A DNA stretch of 64,000 nt. Source: Auanema rhodensis (taxonomy: Eukaryota > Nematoda > Chromadorea > Rhabditida > Rhabditidae). The DNA is taken from the NCBI GenBank assembly GCA_964057225.1, contig OZ059895.1:1798001-1862000 (forward strand), read 5' to 3'. Shown here piece after piece: positions 53,366-64,000 of this stretch. Position numbers and translations under genes: made by a program. How positions within the stretch are numbered: the stretch's first letter is position 1; each line of letters starts with the position of its first letter. The notes beneath the pieces were generated by a model that saw only the letters and a program-made list of their open reading frames with translations, was not told the origin of the DNA and did not search any database.

Positions 53366-54067
53366 CACCGAGATATCAACTGATATAAGTTTACACTTAT
53401 ATCCTCGATTTTCACCCTGAAGAATTAATTTTTTCGTTGAATAACATCGTCCATCGTCTTTGCCTTGAAAAATGGAATCTAAAAACATCTACTTTTTGCT
53501 AAATTATTTTGAAATTTTTCGAAAAAATTTTTGTCAAAATGTTTTTGGAAGCAATGTTGAGTGTACGTGGAAACTCAACATACACTAATGCATCATTTTT
53601 CAAACGATCATAACTAATTTTTGTATTAAGCTTTTCTCAATGTAGTATAGTGCATTCGATGCGGATTTTTAAGCTGCGTCGATCTGTGTTATCAGATTTG
53701 CGCTAGCTTAAAAATGCACCGAGACATCAACTGATATAAGTTAACACTTATATCCTCGATTTTCACCCTGAAGAATTAATTTTTTCGTTGAATAACATTG
53801 TCCATCGTCTTTGCCTTGAAAAAAGGAATCTAAAAACATCTACTTTTTGCTAAATTATTTTGAAATTTTTCGAAAAAATTTTTGTCAAAATGTTTTTGGA
53901 AGCAATGTTGAGTGTACATGGAAACTCAACATACACTAATGCATCATTTTTCAAACGATCATAACTAATTTTTGTATTAAGCGTTTCTCAATGTAGTATA
54001 GTGCATTCGATGCGGATTTTTAAGCTGCGTCGATCTGTGTTATCAGATTTGCGCTAGCTTAAAAATG
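53366..54067 (+). repeat. Two-monomer Q-R unit, copy 2 (702 bp)
   Basis: Markers 27T, 202G and 267T, then 9C, 27A and 108A, repeat exactly. A related Q-R pair with 9C appears again at 56174-56875. Confidence 0.88.
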
Positions 54068-54769
54068 CACCGAGATATCAACTGATATAAGTTCACACTT
54101 ATATCCTCGATTTTCACCCTGAAGAATTAATTTTTTCGTTGAATAACATTGTCCATCGTCTTTGCCTTGAAAAATGGAATCTAAAAACATCTACTTTTTG
54201 CTAAATTATTTTGAAATTTTTCGAAAAAATTTTTGTCAAAATGTTTTTGGAAGCAATGTTGAGTTTACATGGAAACTCAACATACACTAATGCATCATTT
54301 TTCAAACGATCATAACTAATTTTTGTATTAAGCGTTTCTCAATGTAGTATAGTGCATTCGATGCGGATTTTTAAGCTGCGTCGATCTGTGTTATCAGATT
54401 TGCGCTAGCTTAAAAATGCACCGAGATATCAACTGATATAAGTTCACACTTATATCCTCGATTTTCACCCTGAAGAATTAATTTTTTCGTTGAATAACAT
54501 TGTCCATCGTCTTTGCCTTGAAAAATGGAATCTAAAAACATCTACTTTTTGCTAAATTATTTTGAAATTTTTCGAAAAAATTTTTGTCAAAATGTTTTTG
54601 GAAGCAATGTTGAGTTTACATGGAAACTCAACATACACTAATGCATCATTTTTCAAACGATCATAACTAATTTTTGTATTAAGCGTTTCTCAATGTAGTA
54701 TAGTGCATTCGATGCGGATTTTTAAGCTGCGTCGATCTGTGTTATCAGATTTGCGCTAGCTTAAAAATG
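54068..54769 (+). repeat. Two identical-looking 198T monomers
   Basis: Both copies have T at 198 (GAGTTTACA), 83T and otherwise consensus bases. The 198T change lies in the loop of dyad 2. These introduce the T type that runs through the following blocks. Confidence 0.85.
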
Positions 54770-57700
54770 CACCGAGATATCAACTGATATAAGTTCACAC
54801 TTATATCCTCGATTTTCACCCTGAAGAATTAATTTTTTCGTTGAATAACATTGTCCATCGTCTTTGCCTTGAAAAATGGAATCTAAAAACATCTACTTTT
54901 TGCTAAATTATTTTGAAATTTTTCGAAAAAATTTTTGTCAAAATGTTTTTGGAAGCAATGTTGAGTTTACATGGAAACTCAACATACACTAATGCATCAT
55001 TTTTCAAACGATCATAACTAATTTTTGTATTAAGCTTTTCTCAATGTAGAATAGTGCATTCGATGCGGATTTTTAAGCTGCGTCGATCTGTGTTATCAGA
55101 TTTGCGCTAGCTTAAAAATGCACCGAGATATCAACTGATATAAGTTCACACTTATATCCTCGATTTTCACCCTGAAGAATTAATTTTTTCGTTGAATAAC
55201 ATCGTCCATCGTCTTTGCCTTGAAAAATGGAATCTAAAAACATCTACTTTTTGCTAAATTATTTTGAAATTTTTCGAAAAAATTTTTGTCAAAATGTTTT
55301 TGGAAGCAATGTTGAGTGTACATGGAAACTCAACATACACTAATGCATCATTTTTCAAACGATCATAACTAATTTTTGTATTAAGCTTTTCTCAATGTAG
55401 TATAGTGCATTCGATGCGGATTTTTAAGCTGCGTCGATCTGTGTTATCAGATTTGCGCTAGCTTAAAAATGCACCGAGATATCAACTGATATAAGTTAAC
55501 ACTTATATCCTCGATTTTCACCCTGAAGAATTAATTTTTTCGTTGAATAACATTGTCCATCGTCTTTGCCTTGAAAAAAGGAATCTAAAAACATCTACTT
55601 TTTGCTAAATTATTTTGAAATTTTTCGAAAAAATTTTTGTCAAAATGTTTTTGGAAGCAATGTTGAGTGTACATGGAAACTCAACATACACTAATGCATC
55701 ATTTTTCAAACGATCATAACTAATTTTTGTATTAAGCGTTTCTCAATGTAGTATAGTGCATTCGATGCGGATTTTTAAGCTGCGTCGATCTGTGTTATCA
55801 GATTTGCGCTAGCTTAAAAATGCACCGAGATATCAACTGATATAAGTTCACACTTATATCCTCGATTTTCACCCTGAAGAATTAATTTTTTCGTTGAATA
55901 ACATCGTCCATCGTCTTTGCCTTGAAAAATGGAATCTAAAAACATCTACTTTTTGCTAAATTATTTTGAAATTTTTCGAAAAAATTTCTGTCAAAATGTT
56001 TTTGGAAGCAATGTTGAGTGTACATGGAAACTGAACATACACTAATGCATCATTTTTCAAACGATCATAACTAATTTTTGTATTAAGCGTTTCTCAATGT
56101 AGTATAGTGCATTCGATGCGGATTTTTAAGCTGCGTCGATCTGTGTTATCAGATTTGCGCTAGCTTAAAAATGCACCGAGATATCAACTGATATAAGTTT
56201 ACACTTATATCCTCGATTTTCACCCTGAAGAATTAATTTTTTCGTTGAATAACATCGTCCATCGTCTTTGCCTTGAAAAATGGAATCTAAAAACATCTAC
56301 TTTTTGCTAAATTATTTTGAAATTTTTCGAAAAAATTTTTGTCAAAATGTTTTTGGAAGCAATGTTGAGTGTACGTGGAAACTCAACATACACTAATGCA
56401 TCATTTTTCAAACGATCATAACTAATTTTTGTATTAAGCTTTTCTCAATGTAGTATAGTGCATTCGATGCGGATTTTTAAGCTGCGTCGATCTGTGTTAT
56501 CAGATTTGCGCTAGCTTAAAAATGCACCGAGACATCAACTGATATAAGTTAACACTTATATCCTCGATTTTCACCCTGAAGAATTAATTTTTTCGTTGAA
56601 TAACATTGTCCATCGTCTTTGCCTTGAAAAAAGGAATCTAAAAACATCTACTTTTTGCTAAATTATTTTGAAATTTTTCGAAAAAATTTTTGTCAAAATG
56701 TTTTTGGAAGCAATGTTGAGTGTACATGGAAACTCAACATACACTAATGCATCATTTTTCAAACGATCATAACTAATTTTTGTATTAAGCGTTTCTCAAT
56801 GTAGTATAGTGCATTCGATGCGGATTTTTAAGCTGCGTCGATCTGTGTTATCAGATTTGCGCTAGCTTAAAAATGCACCGAGATATCAACTGATATAAGT
56901 TCACACTTATATCCTCGATTTTCACCCTGAAGAATTAATTTTTTCGTTGAATAACATCGTCCATCGTCTTTGCCTCGAAAAATGGAATCTAAAAACATCT
57001 ACTTTTTGCTAAATTATTTTGAAATTTTTCGAAAAAATTTTTGTCAAAATGTTTTTGGAAGCAATGTTGAGTGTACATGGAAACTGAACATACACTAATG
57101 CATCATTTTTCAAACGATCATAACTAATTTTTGTATTAAGCGTTTCTCAATGTAGTATAGTGCATTCGATGCGGATTTTTAAGCTGCGTCGATCTGTGTT
57201 ATCAGATTTGCGCTAGCTTAAAAATGCACCGAGATATCAACTGATATAAGTTCACACTTATATCCTCGATTTTCACCCTGAAGAATTAATTTTTTCGTTG
57301 AATAACATTGTCCATCGTCTTTGCCTTGAAAAATGGAATCTAAAAACATCTACTTTTTGCTAAATTATTTTGAAATTTTTCGAAAAAATTTTTGTCAAAA
57401 TGTTTTTGGAAGCAATGTTGAGTTTACATGGAAACTCAACATACACTAATGCATCATTTTTCAAACGATCATAACTAATTTTTGTATTAAGCTTTTCTCA
57501 ATGTAGAATAGTGCATTCGATGCGGATTTTTAAGCTGCGTCGATCTGTGTTATCAGATTTGCGCTAGCTTAAAAATGCACCGAGATATCAACTGATATAA
57601 GTTCACACTTATATCCTCGATTTTCACCCTGAAGAATTAATTTTTTCGTTGAATAACATCGTCCATCGTCTTTGCCTTGAAAAATGGAATCTAAAAACAT

Positions 57701-58279
57701 CTACTTTTTGCTAAATTATTTTGAAATTTTTCGAAAAAATTTTTGTCAAAATGTTTTTGGAAGCAATGTTGAGTGTACATGGAAACTCAACATACACTAA
57801 TGCATCATTTTTCAAACGATCATAACTAATTTTTGTATTAAGCTTTTCTCAATGTAGTATAGTGCATTCGATGCGGATTTTTAAGCTGCGTCGATCTGTG
57901 TTATCAGATTTGCGCTAGCTTAAAAATGCACCGAGATATCAACTGATATAAGTTCACACTTATATCCTCGATTTTCACCCTGAAGAATTAATTTTTTCGT
58001 TGAATAACATCGTCCATCGTCTTTGCCTTGAAAAATGGAATCTAAAAACATCAACTTTTTGCTAAATTATTTTGAAATTTTTCGAAAAAATTTTTGTCAA
58101 AATGTTTTTGGAAGCAATGTTGAGTGTACATGGAAACTCAACATACACTAATGCATCATTTTTCAAACGATCATAACTAATTTTTGTATTAAGCGTTTCT
58201 CAATGTAGTATAGTGCATTCGATGCGGATTTTTAAGCTGCGTCGATCTGTGTTATCAGATTTGCGCTAGCTTAAAAATG
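54770..58279 (+). repeat. Ten-monomer higher-order unit (3510 bp)
   Basis: Types are T (198T, 267T and A at 280-281 in GTAGAATAG), E (267T), R (27A, 108A), N (211G), Q (27T, 202G) and c (83C consensus-like). The order is T E R N Q R N T E c. The second R has 9C. The following seven monomers repeat this order without the central Q-R-N. Confidence 0.78.
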
Positions 58280-60736
58280 CACCGAGATATCAACTGATAT
58301 AAGTTCACACTTATATCCTCGATTTTCACCCTGAAGAATTAATTTTTTCGTTCAATAACATTGTCCATCGTCTTTGCCTTGAAAAATGGAATCTAAAAAC
58401 ATCTACTTTTTGCTAAATTATTTTGAAATTTTTCGAAAAAATTTTTGTCAAAATGTTTTTGGAAGCAATGTTGAGTTTACATGGAAACTCAACATACACT
58501 AATGCATCATTTTTCAAACGATCATAACTAATTTTTGTATTAAGCTTTTCTCAATGTAGAATAGTGCATTCGATGCGGATTTTTAAGCTGCGTCGATCTG
58601 TGTTATCAGATTTGCGCTAGCTTAAAAATGCACCGAGATATCAACTGATATAAGTTCACACTTATATCCTCGATTTTCACCCTGAAGAATTAATTTTTTC
58701 GTTGAATAACATCGTCCATCGTCTTTGCCTTGAAAAATGGAATCTAAAAACATCTACTTTTTGCTAAATTATTTTGAAATTTTTCGAAAAAATTTTTGTC
58801 AAAATGTTTTTGGAAGCAATGTTGAGTGTACATGGAAACTCAACATACACTAATGCATCATTTTTCAAACGATCATAACTAATTTTTGTATTAAGCTTTT
58901 CTCAATGTAGTATAGTGCATTCGATGCGGATTTTTAAGCTGCGTCGATCTGTGTTATCAGATTTGCGCTAGCTTAAAAATGCACCGAGATATCAACTGAT
59001 ATAAGTTAACACTTATATCCTCGATTTTCACCCTGAAGAATTAATTTTTTCGTTGAATAACATTGTCCATCGTCTTTGCCTTGAAAAAAGGAATCTAAAA
59101 ACATCTACTTTTTGCTAAATTATTTTGAAATTTTTCGAAAAAATTTTTGTCAAAATGTTTTTGGAAGCAATGTTGAGTGTACATGGAAACTCAACATACA
59201 CTAATGCATCATTTTTCAAACGATCATAACTAATTTTTGTATTAAGCTTTTCTCAATGTAGTATAGTGCATTCGATGCGGATTTTTAAGCTGCGTCGATC
59301 TGTGTTATCAGATTTGCGCTAGCTTAAAAATGCACCGAGATATCAACTGATATAAGTTCACACTTATATCCTCGATTTTCACCCTGAAGAATTAATTTTT
59401 TCGTTGAATAACATCGTCCATCGTCTTTGCCTTGAAAAATGGAATCTAAAAACATCTACTTTTTGCTAAATTATTTTGAAATTTTTCGAAAAAATTTTTG
59501 TCAAAATGTTTTTGGAAGCAATGTTGAGTGTACATGGAAACTGAACATACACTAATGCATCATTTTTCAAACGATCATAACTAATTTTTGTATTAAGCGT
59601 TTCTCAATGTAGTATAGTGCATTCGATGCGGATTTTTAAGCTGCGTCGATCTGTGTTATCAGATTTGCGCTAGCTTAAAAATGCACCGAGATATCAACTG
59701 ATATAAGTTCACACTTATATCCTCGATTTTCACCCTGAAGAATTAATTTTTTCGTTGAATAACATTGTCCATCGTCTTTGCCTTGAAAAATGGAATCTAA
59801 AAACATCTACTTTTTGCTAAATTATTTTGAAATTTTTCGAAAAAATTTTTGTCAAAATGTTTTTGGAAGCAATGTTGAGTTTACATGGAAACTCAACATA
59901 CACTAATGCATCATTTTTCAAACGATCATAACTAATTTTTGTATTAAGCTTTTCTCAATGTAGTATAGTGCATTCGATGCGGATTTTTAAGCTGCGTCGA
60001 TCTGTGTTATCAGATTTGCGCTAGCTTAAAAATGCACCGAGATATCAACTGATATAAGTTCACACTTATATCCTCGATTTTCACCCTGAAGAATTAATTT
60101 TTTCGTTGAATAACATCGTCCATCGTCTTTGCCTTGAAAAATGGAATCTAAAAACATCTACTTTTTGCTAAATTATTTTGAAATTTTTCGAAAAAATTTT
60201 TGTCAAAATGTTTTTGGAAGCAATGTTGAGTGTACATGGAAACTCAACATACACTAATGCATCATTTTTCAAACGATCATAACTAATTTTTGTATTAAGC
60301 TTTTCTCAATGTAGTATAGTGCATTCGATGCGGATTTTTAAGCTGCGTCGATCTGTGTTATCAGATTTGCGCTAGCTTAAAAATGCACCGAGATATCAAC
60401 TGATATAAGTTCACACTTATATCCTCGATTTTCACCCTGAAGAATTAATTTTTTCGTTGAATAACATCGTCCATCGTCTTTGCCTTGAAAAATGGAATCT
60501 AAAAACATCTACTTTTTGCTAAATTATTTTGAAATTTTTCGAAAAAATTTTTGTCAAAATGTTTTTGGAAGCAATGTTGAGTGTACATGGAAACTCAACA
60601 TACACTAATGCATCATTTTTCAAACGATCATAACTAATTTTTGTATTAAGCGTTTCTCAATGTAGTATAGTGCATTCGATGCGGATTTTTAAGCTGCGTC
60701 GATCTGTGTTATCAGATTTGCGCTAGCTTAAAAATG
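58280..60736 (+). repeat. Seven-monomer derivative unit (2457 bp)
   Basis: The order is T E R N T E c, which equals the ten-monomer unit at 54770 minus three monomers (1053 bp). The second T has the consensus GTAGTATAG, the R copy carries 267T, and the first T has C at 74 (GTTCAATAAC). A deletion between the two N monomers is the simplest explanation. Confidence 0.75.
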
Positions 60737-63700
60737 CACCGAGATATCAACTGATATAAGTTGACACTTATATCCTCGATTTTCACCCTGAAGAATTAAT
60801 TTTTTCGTTGAATAACATTGTCCATCGTCTTTGCCTTGAAAAAAGGAATCTAAAAACATCTACTTTTTGCTAAATTATTTTGAAATTTTTCGAAAAAATT
60901 TTTGTCAAAATGTTTTTGGAAGCAATGTTGAGTGTACATGGAAACTCAACATACACTAATGCATCATTTTTCAAACGATCATAACTAATTTTTGTATTAA
61001 GCGTTTTTCAATGTAGTATAGTGCATTCGATGCGGATTTTTAAGCTGCGTCGATCTGTGTTATCAGATTTGCGCTAGCTTAACAATGCACCGAGATATCA
61101 ACTGATATAAGTTCACACTTATATCCTCGATTTTCACCCTGAAGAATTAATTTTTTCGTTGAATAACATTGTCCATCGTCTTTGCCTTGAAAAATGGAAT
61201 CTAAAAACATCTACTTTTTGCTAAATTATTTTGAAATTTTTCGAAAAAATTTTTGTCAAAATGTTTTTGGAAGCAATGTTGAGTGTACATGGAAACTCAA
61301 CATACACTAATGCATCATTTTTCAAACGATCATAACTAATTTTTGTATTAAGCGTTTCTCAATGTAGTATAGTGCATTCGATGCGGATTTTTAAGCTGCG
61401 TCGATCTGTGTTATCAGATTTGCGCTAGCTTAAAAATGCACCGAGATATCAACTGATATAAGTTCACACTTATATCCTCGATTTTCACCCTGAAGAATTA
61501 ATTTTTTCGTTGAATAACATCGTCCATCGTCTTTGCCTTGAAAAATGGAATCTAAAAACATCTACTTTTTGCTAAATTATTTTGAAATTTTTCGAAAAAA
61601 TTTTTGTCAAAATGTTTTTGGAAGCAATGTTGAGTGTACATGGAAACTCAACATACACTAATGCATCATTTTTCAAACGATCATAACTAATTTTTGTATT
61701 AAGCGTTTCTCAATGTAGTATAGTGCATTCGATGCGGATTTTTAAGCTGCGTCGATCTGTGTTATCAGATTTGCGCTAGCTTAAAAATGCACCGAGATAT
61801 CAACTGATATAAGTTGACACTTATATCCTCGATTTTCACCCTGAAGAATTAATTTTTTCGTTGAATAACATTGTCCATCGTCTTTGCCTTGAAAAAAGGA
61901 ATCTAAAAACATCTACTTTTTGCTAAATTATTTTGAAATTTTTCGAAAAAATTTTTGTCAAAATGTTTTTGGAAGCAATGTTGAGTGTACATGGAAACTC
62001 AACATACACTAATGCATCATTTTTCAAACGATCATAACTAATTTTTGTATTAAGCGTTTCTCAATGTAGTATAGTGCATTCGATGCGGATTTTTAAGCTG
62101 CGTCGATCTGTGTTATCAGATTTGCGCTAGCTTAAAAATGCACCGAGATATCAACTGATATAAGTTCACACTTATATCCTCGATTTTCACCCTGAAGAAT
62201 TAATTTTTTCGTTGAATAACATCGTCCATCGTCTTTGCCTTGAAAAATGGAATCTAAAAACATCTACTTTTTGCTAAATTATTTTGAAATTTTTCGAAAA
62301 AATTTTTGTCAAAATGTTTTTGGAAGCAATGTTGAGTGTACATGGAAACTCAACATACACTAATGCATCATTTTTCAAACGATCATAACTAATTTTTGTA
62401 TTAAGCGTTTCTCAATGTAGTATAGTGCATTCGATGCGGATTTTTAAGCTGCGTCGATCTGTGTTATCAGATTTGCGCTAGCTTAAAAATGCACCGAGAT
62501 ATCAACTGATATAAGTTGACACTTATATCCTCGATTTTCACCCTGAAGAATTAATTTTTTCGTTGAATAACATTGTCCATCGTCTTTGCCTTGAAAAAAG
62601 GAATCTAAAAACATCTACTTTTTGCTAAATTATTTTGAAATTTTTCGAAAAAATTTTTGTCAAAATGTTTTTGGAAGCAATGTTGAGTGTACATGGAAAC
62701 TCAACATACACTAATGCATCATTTTTCAAACGATCATAACTAATTTTTGTATTAAGCGTTTTTCAATGTAGTATAGTGCATTCGATGCGGATTTTTAAGC
62801 TGCGTCGATCTGTGTTATCAGATTTGCGCTAGCTTAACAATGCACCGAGATATCAACTGATATAAGTTCACACTTATATCCTCGATTTTCACCCTGAAGA
62901 ATTAATTTTTTCGTTGAATAACATCGTCCATCGTCTTTGCCTTGAAAAATGGAATCTAAAAACATCTACTTTTTGCTAAATTATTTTGAAATTTTTCGAA
63001 AAAATTTTTGTCAAAATGTTTTTGGAAGCAATGTTGAGTGTACATGGAAACGCAACATACACTAATGCATCATTTTTCAAACGATTATAACTAATTTTTG
63101 TATTAAGCTTTTCTCAATGTAGTATAGTGCATTCGATGCGGATTTTTAAGCTGCGTCGATCTGTGTTATCAGATTTGCGCTAGCTTAAAAATGCACCGAG
63201 ATATCAACTGATATAAGTTCACACTTATATCCTCGATTTTCACCCTGAAGAATTAATTTTTTCGTTGAATAACATTGTCCATCGTCTTTGCCTTGAAAAA
63301 TGGAATCTAAAAACATCTACTTTTTGCTAAATTATTTTGAAATTTTTCGAAAAAATTTTTGTCAAAATGTTTTTGGAAGCAATGTTGAGTGTACATGGAA
63401 ACTCAACATACACTAATGCATCATTTTTCAAACGATCATAACTAATTTTTGTATTAAGCTTTTCTCAATGTAGTATAGTGCATTCGATGCGGATTTTTAA
63501 GCTGCGTCGATCTGTGTTATCAGATTTGCGCTAGCTTAAAAATGCACCGAGATATCAACTGATATAAGTTCACACTTATATCCTCGATTTTCACCCTGAA
63601 GAATTAATTTTTTCGTTGAATAACATCGTCCATCGTCTTTGCCTTGAAAAATGGAATATAAAAACATCTACTTTTTGCTAAATTATTTTGAAATTTTTCG

Positions 63701-63895
63701 AAAAAATTTTTGTCAAAATGTTTTTGGAAGCAATGTTGAGTGTACATGGAAACTCAACATACACTAATGCATCATTTTTCAAACGATCATAACTAATTTT
63801 TGTATTAAGCTTTTCTCAATGTAGTATAGTGCATTCGATGCGGATTTTTAAGCTGCGTCGATCTGTGTTATCAGATTTGCGCTAGCTTAAAAATG
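60737..63895 (+). repeat. Right-end block of nine monomers with 27G type
   Basis: Copies with G at 27 and A at 108 (starts 60737, 61790, 62492) alternate with 83C or 83T consensus-like copies. The final four copies (62492-63895) repeat an ordered cassette also seen at 39677, 44591 and 51260: 108A/271T/347C, then 244T with 267T, then 83T with 267T, then 83C with 267T. The copy at 62843 has 210G in dyad 2 and the one at 63545 has A at 115. Confidence 0.75.
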
Positions 63896-64000
63896 CACCG
63901 AGATATCAACTGATATAAGTTCACACTTATATCCTCGATTTTCACCCTGAAGAATTAATTTTTTCGTTGAATAACATCGTCCATCGTCTTTGCCTTGAAA
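63896..64000 (+). repeat. Partial monomer at window end (105 bp)
   Basis: Positions 1-105 of the monomer with C at 27 and C at 83 run off the window. The array continues beyond it, as it does before position 1. Confidence 0.97.

Larger units (their letters stand above)
1..64000 (+). repeat. 351-bp satellite DNA array, 182 full copies plus a partial copy
   Basis: One AT-rich monomer (about 32% GC by hand count of the consensus) fills the window head-to-tail in one orientation. Setting CACCGAGATATC as position 1, starts fall at 1, 352, 703, 1055, 1406 and so on. From 9842 to 63896 the distance is exactly 154 x 351 bp. Copies differ from each other by only a few substitutions, mostly at shared sites: 27, 83, 87, 108, 127, 198, 202, 244, 256, 262, 265, 267, 306, 314, 341 and 347. 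Length changes are limited to four copies. No coding sequence, RNA gene, transposon or unique spacer interrupts it, and no array edge is seen. By analogy with known satellites, a centromeric or pericentromeric heterochromatin location is likely. The family is not one I recognise. An invertebrate, perhaps insect, source is a guess from style only. Confidence 0.98.

Noticed and set aside
1-64000. CRISPR array
   Set aside because: The repeat unit is 351 bp with no alternating short repeats and unique spacers, and the sequence is a homogeneous tandem satellite.
1-64000. Transposon, retroelement or ribosomal intergenic repeat
   Set aside because: No coding frame, terminal repeats, target duplications or rRNA sequence is seen. 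The dyads inside the monomer are too short and internal to be terminal inverted repeats of a mobile element.
1-64000. Species or named satellite family assignment
   Set aside because: I do not recognise the monomer, and AT content and style are not enough to name a taxon beyond a probable eukaryote, perhaps an insect.

Overview
The whole 64 kb window is one satellite DNA array. A monomer of 351 bp, about 32% GC by my count of the consensus, is repeated head-to-tail on the same strand from the first base to the last. Taking CACCGAGATATC as monomer position 1, I count 182 complete copies (1-63895) plus a 105-bp partial copy (63896-64000). Copies are 351 bp except one of 352 bp (start 703) and three of 355 bp (starts 5267, 7728, 9487). 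Between 9842 and 63896 the spacing equals exactly 154 x 351 bp. I see no protein gene, RNA gene, transposon, CRISPR array or unique sequence, and neither edge of the array is in the window.

The organism is eukaryotic. Satellites of this length, AT content and homogeneity are typical of centromeric or pericentromeric heterochromatin. The style is reminiscent of insect satellites, but I do not recognise the family and cannot name a species.

The real content lies in the variants. Copies differ by only a few linked substitutions, which let monomer types be named and followed. Three domains are visible. The left domain (about 1-20 kb) has T at 83, often T at 87, T or A at 127, C at 262, G at 256 with G at 306, and G at 314 with A at 341. 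The middle domain (about 20-36.5 kb) has C at 83, a 267T HindIII-creating variant, and a distinctive set of types named A-F, X, G and H here. The right domain (about 36.5-64 kb) has 108A, 27T/A/G, 202G, 198T, 306C and 347C.

Higher-order repeats of 2, 3, 4, 5, 7, 9, 10 and 22 monomers are nested in these domains. The clearest are a 22-monomer block (22127-29848) repeated as a 19-monomer derivative (29849-36517), two tandem 3-monomer duplications (16862-18967 and 43187-45292), a 4-monomer unit (36518-39325) and a 10-monomer unit followed by a 7-monomer derivative (54770-60736). Chimeric monomers mark where whole-repeat deletions occurred.

Each monomer also carries dyad symmetries: a 9-bp stem with a 4-nt loop at 17-38, a 12-bp palindrome at 150-161, a 9-bp stem with a 10-nt loop at 189-216, and an 11-bp stem extended by 3 bp across a bulge at 300-350. 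These, together with near-invariant boxes at 28-60, 168-194 and 317-340, are the best candidates for functional or structural elements.
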